From Echinicola soli (GTDB taxonomy: Bacteria; Bacteroidota; Bacteroidia; Cytophagales; Cyclobacteriaceae): a stretch of 64,000 nt of DNA. The notes below the pieces were generated by a model. The model searched no databases. It was not told where the DNA came from and worked only from the letters and a program-made list of their open reading frames with translations. Shown here in pieces: positions 8,047 through 16,346 of this stretch. Every line of letters begins with the position of its first letter. The first letter of the stretch is position 1. Position numbers and translations under genes: made by a program. The stretch lies in NCBI RefSeq assembly GCF_006575665.1, contig NZ_CP041253.1:4901501-4965500 (forward strand), given 5' to 3'.

Positions 8047-9795
8047 ATGCGATTAACTAACATCAAGCAATTCCTCCTCTTTTTAGCATTGACCGTGCCA
8101 TTGGTGTTCCTTGGTCCTACAGCAAAAGCACAGTTCAATCTCTTTAAAAGTGCCAAAAAGGAAAAGAAAGAAGAAGATATGGCGGCACGCCTGTTCATTG
8201 AGGGCGAAAAGCATATGATGCTGGAAGACTATGAAAAAGCTTATTTTTACTTTGACAAGGCCTATGACCTGACCCCGGAATCAGGGGCGGTCAACTTTAA
8301 GATGGCCGAAATCCTCGCGCGTGCCAACCAAAACGAAAAGGCATTGGAACATGGCCAAAAAGCCATCGAGGCAGATCCTGAAAACAAATACTACCACCTG
8401 CTCATCGCAGAAGTCTACACCAAGCAAAACCAACCGGAAAAAGCTGCTGAAATCCTGAGCACCCTTATCGAAAGCTCTGATGACAACCAACAGTACATCC
8501 TGGAGCTGGCATCACTGTACCTGTCCACCCAGCAATTTGACAAAGCCCTTATAGCCTTGGACAAAGCCGAGGAATATTATGGGGTGGTCGAACAGCTTTC
8601 TGTGCAAAAGCAGCGCATTTACCTGAAGCAAAACAACCTGGATGCGGCCATCAAAGAGGGAGAAAAGCTTATCGATGCCAATCCCGGAAACTCACGCTAT
8701 GTGCTGGCATTGGTGGAAATGCTGTTTAATAACAACCGCACCGACCAAGCCCTTGACGTGGTAAACGCCTCATTAGGGGACTACCCCAACCAAGCAGACC
8801 TCCACCTGGCCGCCTACACCCTCTATAAAAAGAAAAGTGCACTCACTATTGCACGGGAACATCTTTTCACCGCTTTCCACAGTCCCGATCTGGAAGGAGA
8901 GATAAAGGCGCAGACCTTTGGGGACATCCTGCAAAAGGACCTGAGGACCAAAGAACGTGAAGCCATGCTGGACAGCTTGGAAAACCTCATGGTCAAAACC
9001 AGTCCCAAAAGTGCCCCGGTCTTCACCATTTTGGGCGACCGGGCCATGCAAAACCAGCAGCCTGCCAAAGCCTTGGAATATTACCAACAGTCCATTGCCA
9101 TCCATCCCCAAGATGCCAAAGTCCTGCAGGGCGTCATCAGCCTGATGTTTGAACAGGGCAAGGATTTTAAGGAAATTGAAGAATATACCGTCATTGGCAC
9201 GGAAGAATTCCCCAAAAAACCAGAATTCTGGTTTTTTGATGGTACCGCAAAACTGGCCCTCAAACAACATTCGGCTGCCGAAGCCTCGCTAAAGCAAAGC
9301 CTCGAGCTCAATGATGGCGTGAACAAACAACTAGACCTGATGGTCCTGGGCCAGCTTGGCGACACCTATCATGCCCTTGACAAAGAAGACCAAGCCTTTG
9401 AAGCATATGGTAAGGTTTTGGAGATTTCACCAGAAGATGAACACGTCCTGAACAATTACGCTTATTTTTTATCGTTGGAAAAAAAGGACTTGGACAAGGC
9501 GCTGGAAATGTCATCCAAACTGGTTAAAAGATTCCCGGACAATGCCACCTACCTGGACACCCATGCTTGGGTACTCTTCCAGAAAAAGGCCTACCAAGAT
9601 GCTGAAAAATACATGAAAAAGGCCCTCGAACTAGAGGACAGTCCCAGTGGGATAATGCTGGAGCATTATGGCGATATACTTTATCACTTGGGGGATAAAA
9701 CCGGCGCCATGGACTATTGGGAAAAGGCTGCCGGCCAAAGTGATGTCTCCGATGAGCTGGACCAAAAAATAAAGAATAAAAAATACTATGAATAA
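8047..9795 (+). CDS. Exported tetratricopeptide-repeat protein
   Basis: A 582-residue protein with a signal peptide (about residues 1-24, ending AKAQ), a short Lys/Glu-rich linker ('SAKKEKKEEDM'), then a solenoid of roughly a dozen TPR units. Clear units include 'YEKAYFYFDKAYDLTPESG', 'NEKALEHGQKAIEADPENK' and 'QPAKALEYYQQSIAIHPQDA'. The start is the ATG at 8047 in front of the signal peptide; an earlier in-frame start would lie within dut. TPR proteins are scaffolds, and the family is common in Bacteroidota beside the DUF4292 lipoprotein, whose ATG overlaps this stop by 8 bases. That linkage suggests a joint envelope role, perhaps in outer-membrane assembly; this is inference. Confidence 0.85.
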   Translation: MRLTNIKQFLLFLALTVPLVFLGPTAKAQFNLFKSAKKEKKEEDMAARLFIEGEKHMMLEDYEKAYFYFDKAYDLTPESGAVNFKMAEILARANQNEKALEHGQKAIEADPENKYYHLLIAEVYTKQNQPEKAAEILSTLIESSDDNQQYILELASLYLSTQQFDKALIALDKAEEYYGVVEQLSVQKQRIYLKQNNLDAAIKEGEKLIDANPGNSRYVLALVEMLFNNNRTDQALDVVNASLGDYPNQADLHLAAYTLYKKKSALTIAREHLFTAFHSPDLEGEIKAQTFGDILQKDLRTKEREAMLDSLENLMVKTSPKSAPVFTILGDRAMQNQQPAKALEYYQQSIAIHPQDAKVLQGVISLMFEQGKDFKEIEEYTVIGTEEFPKKPEFWFFDGTAKLALKQHSAAEASLKQSLELNDGVNKQLDLMVLGQLGDTYHALDKEDQAFEAYGKVLEISPEDEHVLNNYAYFLSLEKKDLDKALEMSSKLVKRFPDNATYLDTHAWVLFQKKAYQDAEKYMKKALELEDSPSGIMLEHYGDILYHLGDKTGAMDYWEKAAGQSDVSDELDQKIKNKKYYE

Positions 9796-10528
9796 GCACT
9801 TTTTACTGGGCTTTATGGCGGTCATTTTACTTTTGGCAGGTTGTGCCAAAAAGACAAGCATCTATTCTTCAGATGAAGCCATGAAAGAGTTTACCCCCTC
9901 CTACTTTGACTATCATTACCTCAGTGCCAAAGCCCGCGTGGTCATGGAAGAACAAAGTGGCAAAACCACTCGCGGCACACTCAACCTCAGGGCAAAAAGG
10001 GACAGTATCATTTGGTTTAGCATCAGCCCGGGGCTGGGCATCGAAGCCGCCAGGGGTGTCATCACACGGGAGGACATCAGGGTATTTGACCGGATAAACA
10101 ACAAGGCCATCAACCTCACCTTTAACCAATTCCAAAACACCTATGGCCTTAAGCTTTCCCTGGACTTGTTTGAGAATGTACTGTTTGCCAATATCCCCTA
10201 TGGCGTCAGTTACAGGGATAGATTGATCCGAGTGGGAAAGACCTTCGAGCTTACCCAACGACGGGACGGCATCACTTACGAATCGGTCATTGGAGTGCAG
10301 CACGGAAAGGTCACCGAGCTGGCCACTGCTTCCCGGTTTCACAAGGGCAAGCTATCGGCCAGTTATCCGGAATTTGAGGACCTTGATGGACAGCCTTATG
10401 CTTATAAAATTCTCTTGGAGTTATTGATGGAAAATGCTTCTTCTGATGTGCAGTCAACATTGGTCAATCTGGAATTCAACAAAGTGGAACTCCAGGATTC
10501 CCCACTGTCATTTCCTTATAATTTCTGA
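9788..10528 (+). CDS. DUF4292 lipoprotein (LolB-like fold)
   Basis: A 246-residue predicted lipoprotein: Lys/His n-region, hydrophobic stretch and lipobox 'LLLAGC' with Cys at about residue 19. The mature part is beta-rich and starts with 'YHYLSAKARVVMEEQ', then 'GTLNLRAKRDSIIWFSIS', the pattern of Bacteroidota DUF4292. That domain is thought to have a LolB/LppX-like half-barrel able to hold a lipid. Its start overlaps the TPR gene and the EnvC-like gene begins 3 bases after its stop, so the three are probably translated from one message. Role inferred: lipoprotein or lipid handling at the outer membrane. Confidence 0.85.
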   Translation: MNKHFLLGFMAVILLLAGCAKKTSIYSSDEAMKEFTPSYFDYHYLSAKARVVMEEQSGKTTRGTLNLRAKRDSIIWFSISPGLGIEAARGVITREDIRVFDRINNKAINLTFNQFQNTYGLKLSLDLFENVLFANIPYGVSYRDRLIRVGKTFELTQRRDGITYESVIGVQHGKVTELATASRFHKGKLSASYPEFEDLDGQPYAYKILLELLMENASSDVQSTLVNLEFNKVELQDSPLSFPYNF

Positions 10529-10531
10529 TCT

Positions 10532-11782
10532 ATGAAACACATTCTGGCGCTCGCTTTTTTGTTTACCTTTACTTGGATGGCCATTCCCGAACAGGGAAAC
10601 CTGATGGCCCAGACTTCCAAGTCAAGGGTCCAGCTGGAAAAGGAAAAGGCCGAAGTGCTGCAGCGCTTGAAGGAATTCGATGAGATTCTAAAAAAGACTT
10701 CTGCCAGAAAAAAAAACACGATCAGCGAGCTGAACCTGGTCAGCAAGCAACTGGAAACCAGGGTCAGTTTCATCCAGACCCTAAATAACGAAGTAGCCCT
10801 GCTCAACAGGGAAATCAAGGAAACCAATAACCTCATTGGATCCCTGGAAGACGACCTGGAGACCTTAAAGGAAGAATATGCCCAAATGGTCTACGTGTCC
10901 GCTAAGCTCAACAGCGGGGTGACCATCCTGACATTTATCTTCAGTTCGTCCACCTTCAAGCAGCTATACATGCGGATCAGGTACCTGAAACAGTACAGTG
11001 ATGCCCGTGAAAAACAGGTCGAGCAAATCGAAAAGGTAAGTGCAGACCTCAAGCAGCAACAGACAAAACTGGAAAAGCAGAAAACTGATAAGCAGGCTGC
11101 CCTGCAAGAAGAAAGGAGCCAGAAAAAAGAACTGGACCAGCTCAAGGAAGAGCAGCAGTCCATCGTCAACACCCTTTCGAACAAGGAAGATGAAATCCGC
11201 AAGGACATTACCGAGACCAAAAAACAGCAGGAAGAGCTGAACAGGTTGATCCGTAAGGTAATCGAAGAAGAAATCAAGCGAGCAGAGGCAGAGGCCAAGA
11301 AGGCCAATACCAAAACCACCAAATCTTCTGCGAACAGCATGCCGATGACACCAGAAGCTGCCGCCCTCTCCAGTTCCTTTGCCAGCAACCGCGGAAAATT
11401 GCCGTGGCCTGTAGCCAGTGGTTTTGTTTCGGAAGCTTACGGGGACCATCCCCACCCGACCCTAAAGGGCATTATGATCACCAATGACGGCATCGACATC
11501 CAGACCAATCCTGACGAAATCGTCCGGGCAGTCTTCGACGGTGTGGTCACCAAAGTTTCTACCATTCCCGGCATGGGCGGCACGATCATCATTCGTCATG
11601 GAGAATACTATACCATGTACAGCAGGTTACAGACCATAACGGTAAAATCCGGCCAAAACGTAAAGGCTAATGACAAAATCGGGGAAGTGGCCACAGGTGG
11701 TAGCGGGGTATCTGAAGTCCACTTCCAGACCTGGAAAGGATTACAAAAGATGAACCCTTCTTCTTGGCTGGCCGGGAAGTAA
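10532..11782 (+). CDS. EnvC-like murein hydrolase activator (degenerate LytM/M23)
   Basis: A 416-residue exported protein: signal peptide (about residues 1-27, ending LMAQ), a long coiled coil (about 30-260, charged heptads such as 'EKQVEQIEKVSADLKQQQ'), a Thr/Ala/Ser linker and a C-terminal LytM domain (about 290-416). LytM zinc ligands are normally the His of HxGxD and the HxH pair. Here the first position reads 'TNDGIDI' (His to Asn) and the second 'SEVHFQTW' (first His to Glu), so a hydrolytic metal site is unlikely. That is the EnvC pattern: a coiled coil plus a dead LytM domain that activates amidases during cell separation. It is coupled tightly to DUF4292 upstream. Confidence 0.85.
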   Translation: MKHILALAFLFTFTWMAIPEQGNLMAQTSKSRVQLEKEKAEVLQRLKEFDEILKKTSARKKNTISELNLVSKQLETRVSFIQTLNNEVALLNREIKETNNLIGSLEDDLETLKEEYAQMVYVSAKLNSGVTILTFIFSSSTFKQLYMRIRYLKQYSDAREKQVEQIEKVSADLKQQQTKLEKQKTDKQAALQEERSQKKELDQLKEEQQSIVNTLSNKEDEIRKDITETKKQQEELNRLIRKVIEEEIKRAEAEAKKANTKTTKSSANSMPMTPEAAALSSSFASNRGKLPWPVASGFVSEAYGDHPHPTLKGIMITNDGIDIQTNPDEIVRAVFDGVVTKVSTIPGMGGTIIIRHGEYYTMYSRLQTITVKSGQNVKANDKIGEVATGGSGVSEVHFQTWKGLQKMNPSSWLAGK

Positions 11783-12017
11783 GACCGGTAGCGGGTATCA
11801 GGCACCCCGTATTCAGGATGGGTAAGATAGGCCCGAACCTACTCAGGGCTTAAGCTGGATATTTGTCAGTCAATTAAGGAGGGGAAGAACGTTTCACCAT
11901 TAAAAACCTTCCACCACCCTTCCCCTGTAATTCATCATATGCTATGAGCATTTCTGCGATAATATGAGTATCTTTACAAAAAAGATATTGAAAAAAACAA
12001 GAACTGTGTTCGATTCC

Positions 12018-12048
12018 TTTGTGTTAGTAAGACACAGTTATATCTTTG
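12018..12048 (+). promoter_or_regulatory. Promoter of the tatA-gatA unit
   Basis: TTTG at 12018-12021, a 19-base spacer, then TATCTTTG at 12041-12048. Both boxes and the spacing fit the Bacteroidota housekeeping consensus (TTTG-N19-21-TAnnTTTG). It lies 20 bases before the tatA ATG. This is the best promoter match in the window. Confidence 0.7.
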
Positions 12049-12068
12049 TACAGATTTAAAACTTAAAT

Positions 12069-12284
12069 ATGCTTATCATGACTACATTGGGTTTCATTCA
12101 GAATATAGGAGGTGGTTCCTTGGTTGTTATCATCTTGGTTGTCATCCTTCTATTCGGAGCAAAACGAATCCCTGAACTGGCTCGCGGGCTGGGCAGAGGC
12201 ATCAAAGAGTTCAAAGATGCCACTAAAGAGATTCAGGATGACATTGAAGATGGCATCAAGGGAGACAGTAAAAAGAAAAGTTAA
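12069..12284 (+). CDS. tatA: Sec-independent translocase protein TatA/E
   Basis: A 71-residue single-span membrane protein of the twin-arginine translocation system. It has a short N-terminus, one hydrophobic helix ('[21 protein letters not shown]'-type, residues about 17-33), the family hinge '[20 protein letters not shown]', an amphipathic helix and an acidic/Lys tail ending 'GDSKKKS'. The Phe-Gly at the hinge and the following Lys/Arg-Ile-Pro are diagnostic of TatA/E. A second ATG at 12078 gives 'MTTLGF', which is an equally good start. TatB and TatC are not in the window. gatA follows 14 bases after the stop. Confidence 0.93.
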   Translation: MLIMTTLGFIQNIGGGSLVVIILVVILLFGAKRIPELARGLGRGIKEFKDATKEIQDDIEDGIKGDSKKKS

Positions 12285-12298
12285 AAAAATAACTACCA

Positions 12299-13726
12299 TT
12301 GGAAAAATTCCATTCTTTCGACGAAATTAAACGTTCGCTTGAAAATAAAGAAACTGATTGTAAAGCGATCGTCAATTATTATCTCAAGAACATTCAAACG
12401 AAGGCGCATCTCAACGCCTTCGTTGAAGTTTATGAGCAATCCGCTTTGGAACAAGCAGAAAAAGTGGATCAAAAAATCAAGGACGGCACTGCCGGGAAAC
12501 TGGCGGGGATGGTCATTGGGATCAAAGATGTCCTTTGCTATGCAGACCATCAGGTCAACGCCTCCAGTAAAATTTTAGAGGGATTCCATTCCCAATTTAC
12601 CGCTACTGCCGTACAAAAGCTCATTGACGAAGATGCGATCATCATCGGTCGTCTGAACTGTGATGAGTTTGGTATGGGATCATCCAATGAGAACACTGTT
12701 CATGGCAAGGTACTCAATGCCCTGGACGAAGAACGCGTACCTGGCGGTTCGTCCGGTGGATCTGCGGTAGCTGTCCAGGCCAATCTCTGCACCACCTCTC
12801 TGGGTACCGACACGGGAGGTTCGGTCCGCCAACCGGCAGCCTTCACTGGCTTGGTCGGCATAAAACCTACCTACTCCAGGGTTTCCCGATTTGGGCTGAT
12901 CGCCTATGCATCGTCCTTTGACACCATCGGCGTATTTTCCACCAATGTAAAGGACAATGCCCTGGTCCTGGAGGTCATTGCAGGCCAAGACGATAACGAC
13001 AGTACCGTTTCCCGCAAGGAAGTCCCTCCATATACCGAGCAGCTTGCCTTGAACGGTCCGGTAAAAGTAGCCTATCTGAAAGAAACCATCGAATCGGAGG
13101 CATTACAGCCAGCGATCAAGGAGCACACCCTAGATATGCTTAACAAGCTTAAGGAAGAAGGCCATCAAGTAGAAGAGGTTGATTTCCCGTTACTTGAATA
13201 TGTCCTTCCTACTTATTATATTCTTACCACTGCAGAGGCCAGTTCAAACCTTTCGCGCTTCGATGGCGTAAAATATGGGTATCGGACACCCAATGCCCAT
13301 AACCTGGAAAGCATGTACAAGCTTACCCGCTCTGAAGGTTTCGGAGAGGAAGTAAAAAGAAGGATTATGCTGGGGACTTTTGTGTTAAGCGCCAGCTATT
13401 ATGATGCTTATTTCACCAAAGCCCAGAAAGTAAGAAGGTTAATCAAGGAGTTCACAGAAGATTTGTTGAACAAATTTGATTATATTGTCTTACCGACTAC
13501 GCCTTCTACTGCGTTTAAGTTTGGAGAGCACAGCGATGATCCTGTAGCCATGTATTTGGAAGACCTGTACACCGTACAAGCGTCAGTATCGGGAGTTCCG
13601 GCCATCTCCATACCCAATGGAAAAGATGAAAAAGGCCTTCCGATTGGTTTGCAGATCATCACCAACTCCTTTAAGGAGGCAAGGCTTTATGCTTTTGCGG
13701 ACTATTTAATGAACATCAAGAAATAA
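12299..13726 (+). CDS. gatA: Glutamyl-tRNA(Gln)/aspartyl-tRNA(Asn) amidotransferase subunit A
   Basis: A 475-residue amidase-signature enzyme that, within GatCAB, releases ammonia from glutamine to amidate misacylated Glu-tRNA(Gln). The Ser-cisSer-Lys triad is intact: Lys in 'IGIKDV' (K76), Ser in 'PGGSSGGSA' (151/152) and nucleophile Ser in 'TDTGGSVRQPAAF' (S175), at the usual 75- and 24-residue spacing. The start is TTG at 12299: an in-frame TAA at 12290-12292 rules out anything upstream, and the first residues 'MEKFHSFDEI' match the usual N-terminus. It sits 14 bases after tatA and probably shares its promoter. Confidence 0.95.
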   Translation: MEKFHSFDEIKRSLENKETDCKAIVNYYLKNIQTKAHLNAFVEVYEQSALEQAEKVDQKIKDGTAGKLAGMVIGIKDVLCYADHQVNASSKILEGFHSQFTATAVQKLIDEDAIIIGRLNCDEFGMGSSNENTVHGKVLNALDEERVPGGSSGGSAVAVQANLCTTSLGTDTGGSVRQPAAFTGLVGIKPTYSRVSRFGLIAYASSFDTIGVFSTNVKDNALVLEVIAGQDDNDSTVSRKEVPPYTEQLALNGPVKVAYLKETIESEALQPAIKEHTLDMLNKLKEEGHQVEEVDFPLLEYVLPTYYILTTAEASSNLSRFDGVKYGYRTPNAHNLESMYKLTRSEGFGEEVKRRIMLGTFVLSASYYDAYFTKAQKVRRLIKEFTEDLLNKFDYIVLPTTPSTAFKFGEHSDDPVAMYLEDLYTVQASVSGVPAISIPNGKDEKGLPIGLQIITNSFKEARLYAFADYLMNIKK

Positions 13727-13741
13727 AACTATACACCTGTT

Positions 13742-15136
13742 ATGAGCAACTGGAAATTACTTACACTCCTATCACCGATGATATTCTGTGTGGCAATTGC
13801 CAGTGCCCAAAACCAGGAAGAGAATGGTTTCATAGCAGCCGAAGAGGATTTTGTCCAACCTACCTATCATTACGAATACATTCCTGACTTCACCTATCAT
13901 GAAGTCAATGAACGGGTGGACAAGATGGATACCGATATGCCTTTCGAGCTAAATGAAACCATTTTTGCGTTTATAAATTACTTTACGGTCAGAAACCGGG
14001 AATATGCAAAGATGACCTTGGCCAGAAAGGAAATCTATTTTCCTCTTTTCGAAAAAGAGCTCAAGGAACATGGAATGCCGGAGGAAATCAAATACCTGGC
14101 CATCATCGAGTCCGGCCTCAACCCAAAAGCCAAATCCCGTGTGGGGGCTATGGGGCTTTGGCAGTTTATGCCTGCCACCGGAAGGGTCTATGACCTGCAC
14201 GTGACCAGGGATATCGACGATCGGATGGATCCAGAACTGGCCACTGAAGCTGCCTGCCGTTACCTCAAGACACTGCACCGCATGTTCGATGACTGGGAGC
14301 TTGCCCTGGCGGCCTATAACTGCGGTCCGGGGAATGTCCGAAAAGCCATCAGGCGATCCGGTGGAAAACGTACCTTTTGGGGGATTTATAACTGGCTCCC
14401 GAGGGAAACCAGGGGATATATCCCACAGTTCCAAGCCATTATGTATGTATTTAATCATGCTGATGAGCATAATCTCATTCTAGAGGACGGCACCTTCCCT
14501 ATAGCCCATGAGAAAGTGAAATTTGACCAGGAGCTGGACCTAAAAAGACTGGCAGACATCAGTGGAACCTGCTTGGAGGAATTGGAGTTTTTGAATCCTG
14601 CCATCCAAAACAGTAAAATCCCCGCCAGTACGGGTTATTATGCCCTTCGGGTTCCAAAGGCAAAAGCAGACTATATCGCTTCCAATGTACACTGGATGAT
14701 GGACAGCATAAACCTTCAGGAAGAACGGCTTCTTGCCAAACAAGAGGCGAAGAAACCTCAAGAAAAAGAACCTGAAAAACTGATTTATAAGGTAAGACGG
14801 GGCGATGCACTGGGCAAGATCGCCAGCATGTATGGCACAACGGTCTCGGAAATCAAAACATGGAACGGACTGTCCTCCAACAATATTAAAATCGGCCAGC
14901 ACCTGACCATCTACCAAGACGGCGATGCCTTCACCAGAAACCTTGCTGCAGACAATCCTAGTCAACAGGATGCTACTTTTGTCAAAGGTACTCCAAAAAC
15001 CTATACTGTACAGCCAGGCGACTCTCTCTGGCTTATCGCCAAAAAACTTGAAGGTGTGACCATAGAAGAGATAAAACGCCTCAATAAACTCAGCAACAAT
15101 AAAATCAAACCAGGCCAGAAACTTATTATTGGTTAA
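13742..15136 (+). CDS. MltD-like lytic transglycosylase with two LysM domains
   Basis: A 464-residue exported enzyme that cleaves peptidoglycan between MurNAc and GlcNAc with 1,6-anhydro formation. Signal peptide at about residues 1-22 (ending ASAQ). The SLT domain (about 110-250) has the catalytic Glu in 'LAIIESGLNPKAKS' (E123), 'GAMGLWQFMPATGR' and 'ALAAYNCGPGNVRKAI', all hallmark motifs. Two LysM modules follow (about 350-398 and 418-462), each with 'VRRGDALGKIASMYG' or 'VQPGDSLWLIAKKLE' patterns that bind glycan strands. The domain order is that of E. coli MltD, but it lacks a lipobox. It starts 15 bases after gatA, so co-transcription is likely. Confidence 0.92.
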   Translation: MSNWKLLTLLSPMIFCVAIASAQNQEENGFIAAEEDFVQPTYHYEYIPDFTYHEVNERVDKMDTDMPFELNETIFAFINYFTVRNREYAKMTLARKEIYFPLFEKELKEHGMPEEIKYLAIIESGLNPKAKSRVGAMGLWQFMPATGRVYDLHVTRDIDDRMDPELATEAACRYLKTLHRMFDDWELALAAYNCGPGNVRKAIRRSGGKRTFWGIYNWLPRETRGYIPQFQAIMYVFNHADEHNLILEDGTFPIAHEKVKFDQELDLKRLADISGTCLEELEFLNPAIQNSKIPASTGYYALRVPKAKADYIASNVHWMMDSINLQEERLLAKQEAKKPQEKEPEKLIYKVRRGDALGKIASMYGTTVSEIKTWNGLSSNNIKIGQHLTIYQDGDAFTRNLAADNPSQQDATFVKGTPKTYTVQPGDSLWLIAKKLEGVTIEEIKRLNKLSNNKIKPGQKLIIG

Positions 15137-15228
15137 GTAAAATTAACAACTAAATATTTAGTAGTTTCTTTCCTACTGCCGTTCATTTTTTATAAATTGT
15201 ACACGGTAACGTTATAAATCCATTTACA

Positions 15229-16326
15229 ATGAATAAGAAAAACAGTTTGTTTCTGGCCCTATTTATCTTAGCAGCAAGCATTTTGGTAAGCTGTCAGGAT
15301 GGTAAAAACGGAAGTAACTCCAATAAGCCCAAAGCAAGGGGAGCCAGCGGAGAGATACTTTTGGTCATTGATTCGGTAAAATACAAGGGGCCAGTAGGTG
15401 ATGCCCTAAAGGGAATCTTTGAAGAAGACATCAAAGGACTTGTCCGACAGGAAACCCTTTTCGACATGCGAAAAGTAGACCCGAGATCCATGACAAGGAT
15501 CCTGAAAATGGCCTATAACATCGTGTATGTCACCACTTTTGACGACAAGAAGGCCGGCAGCCGCATGATCAGCAACCAATTCAGCCCGGCGTCCAAGGAA
15601 AAAGCTGCTGCAGATCCATCACTGTTCATGCTGAGAAACGAAGATGAATTTGCCCAAGGACAGGAAGTAGTTTACCTATTTGGCAATACCGAAGAGGAAC
15701 TGATCAACAACCTGCGCAAGAACAAGGATAAACTTCAGAACCTTTTTGAAGTAAGGGAAAGAAACCGTCTGGGAGACGCCATCCTCGAACGTACCAGTGG
15801 AAAAGTACAATCCAAAGGTAAGGAAATCTTGGGACTGAATCTAAAAATCCCTGCCTCCTATCAATATGTCAAGGAAGAGGAAAACTTCCTCTGGGCAAGG
15901 CAGCCGACGCCCACCACCCAGCGGGCAGACATCAGCCTGATCTTTTATCAAACCGATTACACCTCCGAGGAACAGGTCTTTCCGGAAAACATCATCAAAT
16001 TACGCGATGAAATCCTTAAAACCCGTGTCTTTGGTGATCCGGAAAAGCCAACTTCCTATTTGGAAACAGAAAAACAAATAGTACCTTCCTTCAGAAACAT
16101 GCAAATCGACGGGCACTACGCCATCGAGATGCGGGGACAATGGAAAACCCACACCATCAGTATGGGCGGGTCATTCGTTTCCTACACGATAGTCGATGAA
16201 GCCAAAGGAAAACTTTATTATTTGGAAGGATTTTTATATTATCCGAATGAAACCCATAAAAAGGCCCTTCGGGAAATCGAAGCTATCTTGATGGCCACCA
16301 CTTTCCCCGAGGACAACAGTAACTAA
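15229..16326 (+). CDS. DUF4837 lipoprotein
   Basis: A 365-residue lipoprotein: 'MNKKNSLFLALFILAASILVSC' has a lipobox LVSC with Cys at about residue 22, followed by a Gly/Asn/Ser/Lys linker. The remainder matches Bacteroidota DUF4837: 'GEILLVIDSVKYKGPVGDAL', a mid-region 'NLRKNKDKLQNLFEVRER', and near the end 'MRGQWKTHTISMGGSFVSYT' and 'DEAKGKLYYLEGFLYYP'. No biochemical role is known to me. It lies between a murein hydrolase and malic enzyme, with a 92-base AT-rich gap upstream that could hold its own promoter. Confidence 0.88.
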   Translation: MNKKNSLFLALFILAASILVSCQDGKNGSNSNKPKARGASGEILLVIDSVKYKGPVGDALKGIFEEDIKGLVRQETLFDMRKVDPRSMTRILKMAYNIVYVTTFDDKKAGSRMISNQFSPASKEKAAADPSLFMLRNEDEFAQGQEVVYLFGNTEEELINNLRKNKDKLQNLFEVRERNRLGDAILERTSGKVQSKGKEILGLNLKIPASYQYVKEEENFLWARQPTPTTQRADISLIFYQTDYTSEEQVFPENIIKLRDEILKTRVFGDPEKPTSYLETEKQIVPSFRNMQIDGHYAIEMRGQWKTHTISMGGSFVSYTIVDEAKGKLYYLEGFLYYPNETHKKALREIEAILMATTFPEDNSN

Positions 16327-16346
16327 ATCCAATTTATAGCTTAACA

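Noticed and set aside
10891-11455. Long antisense frames opposite the EnvC-like gene
   Set aside because: These come from the biased codon use of the coiled coil (Lys/Glu-rich sense gives Phe/Leu/Ser-rich antisense), not from a gene.
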